Source of the DNA: Bifidobacterium breve
GTDB taxonomy: Bacteria; Actinomycetota; Acidimicrobiia; Acidimicrobiales; Ilumatobacteraceae
Length of the DNA: 8,929 bases
Assembly (NCBI GenBank): GCA_945889575.1
Contig: CAMDBY010000066.1
Coordinates: 1 to 8,929 of the forward strand
Direction: 5' to 3'
Shown here: positions 6,927 through 8,929 of the stretch, piece after piece
Layout of the letters: each line of letters starts with the position of its first letter
How positions within the stretch are numbered: the first letter of the stretch is position 1
Notes under the pieces: generated by a model
The model's database searches: none
Told to the model about the DNA's origin: nothing
The model's input: the letters and a program-made list of their open reading frames with translations, nothing else
Translations under genes and position numbers: made by a program

Positions 6927-7136
6927 TCATTGATTACGGCGGTCTTCAGGATTATTGCGATGCACTGATGATTGTCTCGCTTCTGGCGATAACGCATCGA
7001 TGTGTCGACGGAAGTTTGCAATTCCATCATCAATGCGCACATTGCGATTATCAAGATAAATCATTACGAGCAAGGTTGAGCCAGACACGATTGCAAAGAA
7101 GGAAAAAAGACCAGTGAAGAAAGAAAGTGCAATCAT
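6927..7136 (-). CDS. Small single-pass membrane protein, uncharacterised
   Basis: A 69-residue protein I cannot assign to a named family. Residues 2–28 (beginning IALSFFTGLF) form one hydrophobic segment that should cross the membrane. The rest is a short polar, charged tail, with RIDDGIANFRRHIDALSPEAR (34–54) predicted to be helical and an Arg/Asn-rich C-terminus. The start is ATG 7136, which overlaps the moaE stop as ATGA. A longer in-frame reading from 7193 exists, but its extra 19 residues (MGHCCSQHHN...) are read from moaE in another frame and would put a polar stretch ahead of the membrane segment. Coupling to moaE upstream and mreB 33 bases downstream suggests co-expression. A role at the membrane alongside MreB is conceivable, but that is only inference from position. 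Confidence 0.75.
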   Translation of the reverse strand: MIALSFFTGLFSFFAIVSGSTLLVMIYLDNRNVRIDDGIANFRRHIDALSPEARQSSVHRNNPEDRRNQ

Positions 7137-7615
7137 GAGGGATTGCTCGCTACTTGTTCTGGTGTTGTGATGTTGTGAGCAGCAGTGCCCCAATCAGATC
7201 CGCCATTCCAGTTTTCCTTTTTCCAGATTGGCGCTGACTCTTTCAATGCAACAATAACGAACCGCGCAGCATCAAACGCAATAGGACGATGCGCGGAAGA
7301 GACTGCAACAACAACCGACGATTCGCCTAATGACAATGCTCCGGTGCGATGCAGAATTGCGATTCGCCGAGCATCTACGAAACGAACTCGCGCTTCATTG
7401 GCAATCTTTGCAAACGACGGAATGACTGCGTCTTCATACGCCTCGTACTCAAGCGAGGTGACATCTGTACGACCATCAACATGGTCTCGCACGGTGCCCG
7501 AGAACAGAACCACGGCACCGCAGTCTGGCCGTACTGCCCACTGATAGATGTCACCGATGGGAAGTTCTGAGGCGGTCAATTCGAACCACTCTTCTCCGAG
7601 CAACGGTGCAGGCAT
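7133..7615 (-). CDS. moaE: Molybdopterin synthase catalytic (large) subunit MoaE
   Basis: A 160-residue cytosolic enzyme subunit that, with thiocarboxylated MoaD, adds the dithiolene sulfurs to precursor Z (cPMP) to make molybdopterin. Family marks are FSGTVRDH (38–45), LEYEAYEDA (55–63), HRTGALSLGE (89–98), VAVSSAHR (103–110) and LKESAPIWKKE (124–134). The lysines K125 and K132 are seven apart, as are the E. coli active-site pair K119 and K126. The C-terminal GGSDWG (138–143) is also typical. The ATG at 7615 is preceded by a −10 box at leaderless spacing and no Shine-Dalgarno. No moaD, moaA, moaC or moeA gene is in the window, so the partner must lie elsewhere. It heads an operon with the small membrane protein and mreB. 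I recall moaE near DUF2342 genes in other actinobacteria, which fits the right-hand neighbour. Confidence 0.93.
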   Translation of the reverse strand: MPAPLLGEEWFELTASELPIGDIYQWAVRPDCGAVVLFSGTVRDHVDGRTDVTSLEYEAYEDAVIPSFAKIANEARVRFVDARRIAILHRTGALSLGESSVVVAVSSAHRPIAFDAARFVIVALKESAPIWKKENWNGGSDWGTAAHNITTPEQVASNPS

Positions 7616-7621
7616 GGGTTA

Positions 7622-7627
7622 ATCGTA
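7622..7627 (-). promoter_or_regulatory. −10 box TACGAT, leaderless promoter of the moaE operon
   Basis: On the − strand TACGAT is at −12 to −7 relative to the moaE ATG, followed by TAACCC and then ATG. No clear −35 box is seen. It should drive moaE, the small membrane protein and mreB. Confidence 0.62.
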
Positions 7628-7685
7628 CTCTCACGGCACTGGGCAGGGCTTGTGATGGCGCCGACACTTGCGTACCCATCGCGAT

Positions 7686-7691
7686 TAGTGT
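7686..7691 (+). promoter_or_regulatory. Possible −10 box TAGTGT for the trypsin-like gene
   Basis: TAGTGT fits TANNNT and ends nine bases before the GTG at 7701, giving a predicted leader of only about two or three bases. The spacing is less exact than at the other promoters here, and there is no −35 box. With the moaE promoter it would make the 85-base gap 7616–7700 a divergent promoter region. Confidence 0.35.
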
Positions 7692-7700
7692 CTGTCACTT

Positions 7701-8498
7701 GTGAGCGCTGACGAATTTGAGAACCAAGATCCAGCACCGGTGCCAGCGCACGAACGCACGTGGCGTCACCCCGCCGAGATGGCAGATGCGGTGCGAACAG
7801 AGTTCCTTGCTACGCCTCCAAGAATTAGTCGTCGCCTGACAGCTTTTGCAGCGGGTGTCAGCTTGGTCGCTTCAGGTGCAGTCCTCGCCATCGCAATTCC
7901 AAAAGGAATCTCTTCCAATCGAGAAGACATAGGGGCCGTGCTTCAAGAATCACCAAGTAGCACAGTTTCGCAGGTCAAAAATTACTCAGCACAGGATATG
8001 GTCGTCATCAATAGTGATGCTGGCTCAACGTCGGCATTCTCTCTCGGTAATGGCACGTGGATCACATCAAGCGACGACATTGCCACAGCAACATCGCTCT
8101 GGGTCACGTCTGCGGCCGGGCTGAATGTCCCCGTTCACATCGTCGCGAAAGATCCTGCCACTGGACTAGCGCTTGTCAATTGTGAAGACAAGTCAGCATG
8201 GGGAACCGCCCCAGATTTGAGCCACCTGATTGATCCGAACCAAATATCGGATTTGTCGCAGTATCGAATTGTTGACACTGCCACGTCTGAAACATTTGTT
8301 GCCCATCCAAGTTTGTCGACAAACAACGGCTCTACTGATGTGCCAATCAATTCCACCGACACAATTCATGGGCTCGCAACTGTTCGCGATTCCCAAGGAC
8401 AATTGGTAGGAATTGTGGTGCGGCGCGATCACTCTGTATGGATGCTCAACAAGGCCTCAATAATCAGCACGATTCGCACTCTCGTGCGACAACCCTGA
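7701..8498 (+). CDS. Membrane-anchored trypsin/HtrA-like protein lacking the catalytic triad
   Basis: A 265-residue protein with a cytoplasmic N-terminus containing ERTWRHPAE (18–26), a motif I recall from actinobacterial membrane-bound PDZ/trypsin-type proteins. One transmembrane helix lies at about 46–66, and the outer domain has the layout of HtrA-type serine proteases. GNGTWITSSDDIATATSLWV (116–135) aligns with the GSG...TNNHVV block, but the catalytic His position is Leu or a neighbour. DPATGLALV (151–159) aligns with DPxTDLALL, but the Asp is G155. INSTDTIHGLATVRDSQGQLVGIV (216–239) aligns with the Ser block, but GNSGG is gone. It is therefore probably a non-catalytic binding or regulatory domain. 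The start is a GTG with no Shine-Dalgarno. It precedes the DUF2342 metalloprotease by 36 bases on the same strand. The alignment was made by eye, so the pseudoprotease call is tentative; the membrane topology is firmer. Confidence 0.7.
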   Translation: MSADEFENQDPAPVPAHERTWRHPAEMADAVRTEFLATPPRISRRLTAFAAGVSLVASGAVLAIAIPKGISSNREDIGAVLQESPSSTVSQVKNYSAQDMVVINSDAGSTSAFSLGNGTWITSSDDIATATSLWVTSAAGLNVPVHIVAKDPATGLALVNCEDKSAWGTAPDLSHLIDPNQISDLSQYRIVDTATSETFVAHPSLSTNNGSTDVPINSTDTIHGLATVRDSQGQLVGIVVRRDHSVWMLNKASIISTIRTLVRQP

Positions 8499-8522
8499 CG
8501 ACGTAACGCAGGTCGGTCCTCC

Positions 8523-8528
8523 TATCAT
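8523..8528 (+). promoter_or_regulatory. −10 box TATCAT, leaderless promoter of the DUF2342 gene
   Basis: TATCAT is at −12 to −7 relative to the ATG at 8535. It supports that start over the in-frame ATG at 8550, and suggests transcription independent of the gene upstream. No −35 box is clear. Confidence 0.6.
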
Positions 8529-8534
8529 GAGTAC

Positions 8535-8929
8535 ATGGCTGACGGCGACATGAATGCTTCCAATCCCTTTGGCGGTATTCCCTTCTTTAACGACATGATG
8601 CGGGCAATGGCCGGACAAGGTCCGCTCAATTGGGATTTGGCGCAACAGTGTGCACAACTCGGTGCAGCCGGTGATTCCCCAGATCCAGAACCAGATACGG
8701 CCACTCGTTTAGCGTTCAATTCCCTTGCAGACATTGCCGATATGCATGTTCGGGCGATTACCTCGCTTTCCACCGGATCGAACGATACGCATACCGAAAT
8801 TCTCACAACGACGCGAGCACGGTGGGCACATCGCACCCTGACTGATCTGCGGCCATTGTTTACAAATCTTGCAACGGCTCTTCAGTCACACGACACCGAC
8901 GGTGACGTTCCCGATGATCCGATGACTGC
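8535..8929 (+). CDS. Zinc-dependent metalloprotease, DUF2342/Zincin_2 family, N-terminal part (cut by window end)
   Basis: The first 131 residues of a longer protein whose 3' end lies beyond the window. The opening NPFGGIPFFNDMMRAM (10–25), GQGPLNWDLAQQCA (27–40) and the following helical segment with FNSLADIADMHV (61–72) match, as I recall it, the start of actinobacterial proteins annotated as 'zinc-dependent metalloprotease' or 'putative hydrolase' (DUF2342, Zincin_2, TIGR03624). The zinc-binding HExxH expected for the family would be further downstream, so catalytic competence cannot be judged here. There is no signal peptide or membrane segment so far, suggesting a cytosolic protein. The start is ATG 8535, chosen for its leaderless −10 box; ATG 8550 is an alternative that loses five residues. 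The neighbouring degenerate trypsin-like protein and moaE match a gene neighbourhood I associate with this family. Confidence 0.82.
   Translation, partial: MADGDMNASNPFGGIPFFNDMMRAMAGQGPLNWDLAQQCAQLGAAGDSPDPEPDTATRLAFNSLADIADMHVRAITSLSTGSNDTHTEILTTTRARWAHRTLTDLRPLFTNLATALQSHDTDGDVPDDPMT

Noticed and set aside
6927..7193. 88-residue version of the small membrane protein
   Set aside because: The extra N-terminus is an out-of-frame reading of moaE. The ATG at 7136 gives an ATGA coupling and a hydrophobic N-terminus.
7620..7687. Inverted repeat TAATCG/CGATTA across the moaE divergent promoter
   Set aside because: Six bases in 85 are expected about once by chance, and the copies sit differently relative to the two −10 boxes.
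8527..8553. Short ATG-initiated reading frame overlapping the DUF2342 start
   Set aside because: Its ATG lies within the −10 box, so it would not be in the predicted leaderless transcript.

Overview
The window looks like a chromosomal stretch of a medium-G+C actinobacterium, most likely an aquatic Acidimicrobiia (Ilumatobacter-like) lineage. This taxonomy is an inference from three things: TANNNT −10 boxes placed exactly for leaderless transcripts, an actinobacterial-type DUF2342/Zincin_2 protein, and an MreB in an otherwise actinobacterial gene set. There are no IS elements, CRISPR arrays, tRNA or rRNA genes. Coding density is extreme: the longest stretch without a gene is about 85 bases (7616–7700), and several neighbours overlap at their ends.

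Region 1 (20–3118, +) is a tight operon of three genes: a GT4 glycosyltransferase, a class I SAM methyltransferase, and an alpha/alpha-toroid protein of the 'prenyltransferase/squalene cyclase' superfamily. The gaps are 1 base and then a 4-base ATGA overlap. Convergent to it (3115–3759, −) is a second, MdmC-like SAM methyltransferase whose stop codon shares the palindrome CTAG with the toroid gene. Together they look like an uncharacterised cassette that builds a methylated glycoconjugate or glycolipid. This is the best candidate in the window for an undescribed pathway.

Region 2 (3782–5908, +) starts from a 22-base divergent promoter region that holds two overlapping −10 boxes, one per strand, each set for leaderless translation. 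The rightward operon encodes an acyl-CoA thioesterase II (TesB) and a lipoprotein-type, PQQ-dependent sugar dehydrogenase with a Thr-rich stalk.

Region 3 (7615–5889, −) is a leaderless operon: MoaE (molybdopterin synthase large subunit), a 69-residue single-pass membrane protein coupled by an ATGA overlap, and an orphan MreB. This MreB carries Gln where the catalytic Glu of bacterial MreB normally sits. Its 3' end overlaps the sugar dehydrogenase gene by 20 bases, under a small hairpin.

Region 4 (7701–8929, +) holds a membrane-anchored, trypsin/HtrA-like protein that has lost its catalytic triad. It is followed by the N-terminal part of a DUF2342 zinc-dependent metalloprotease with its own leaderless promoter, which is cut by the window end.
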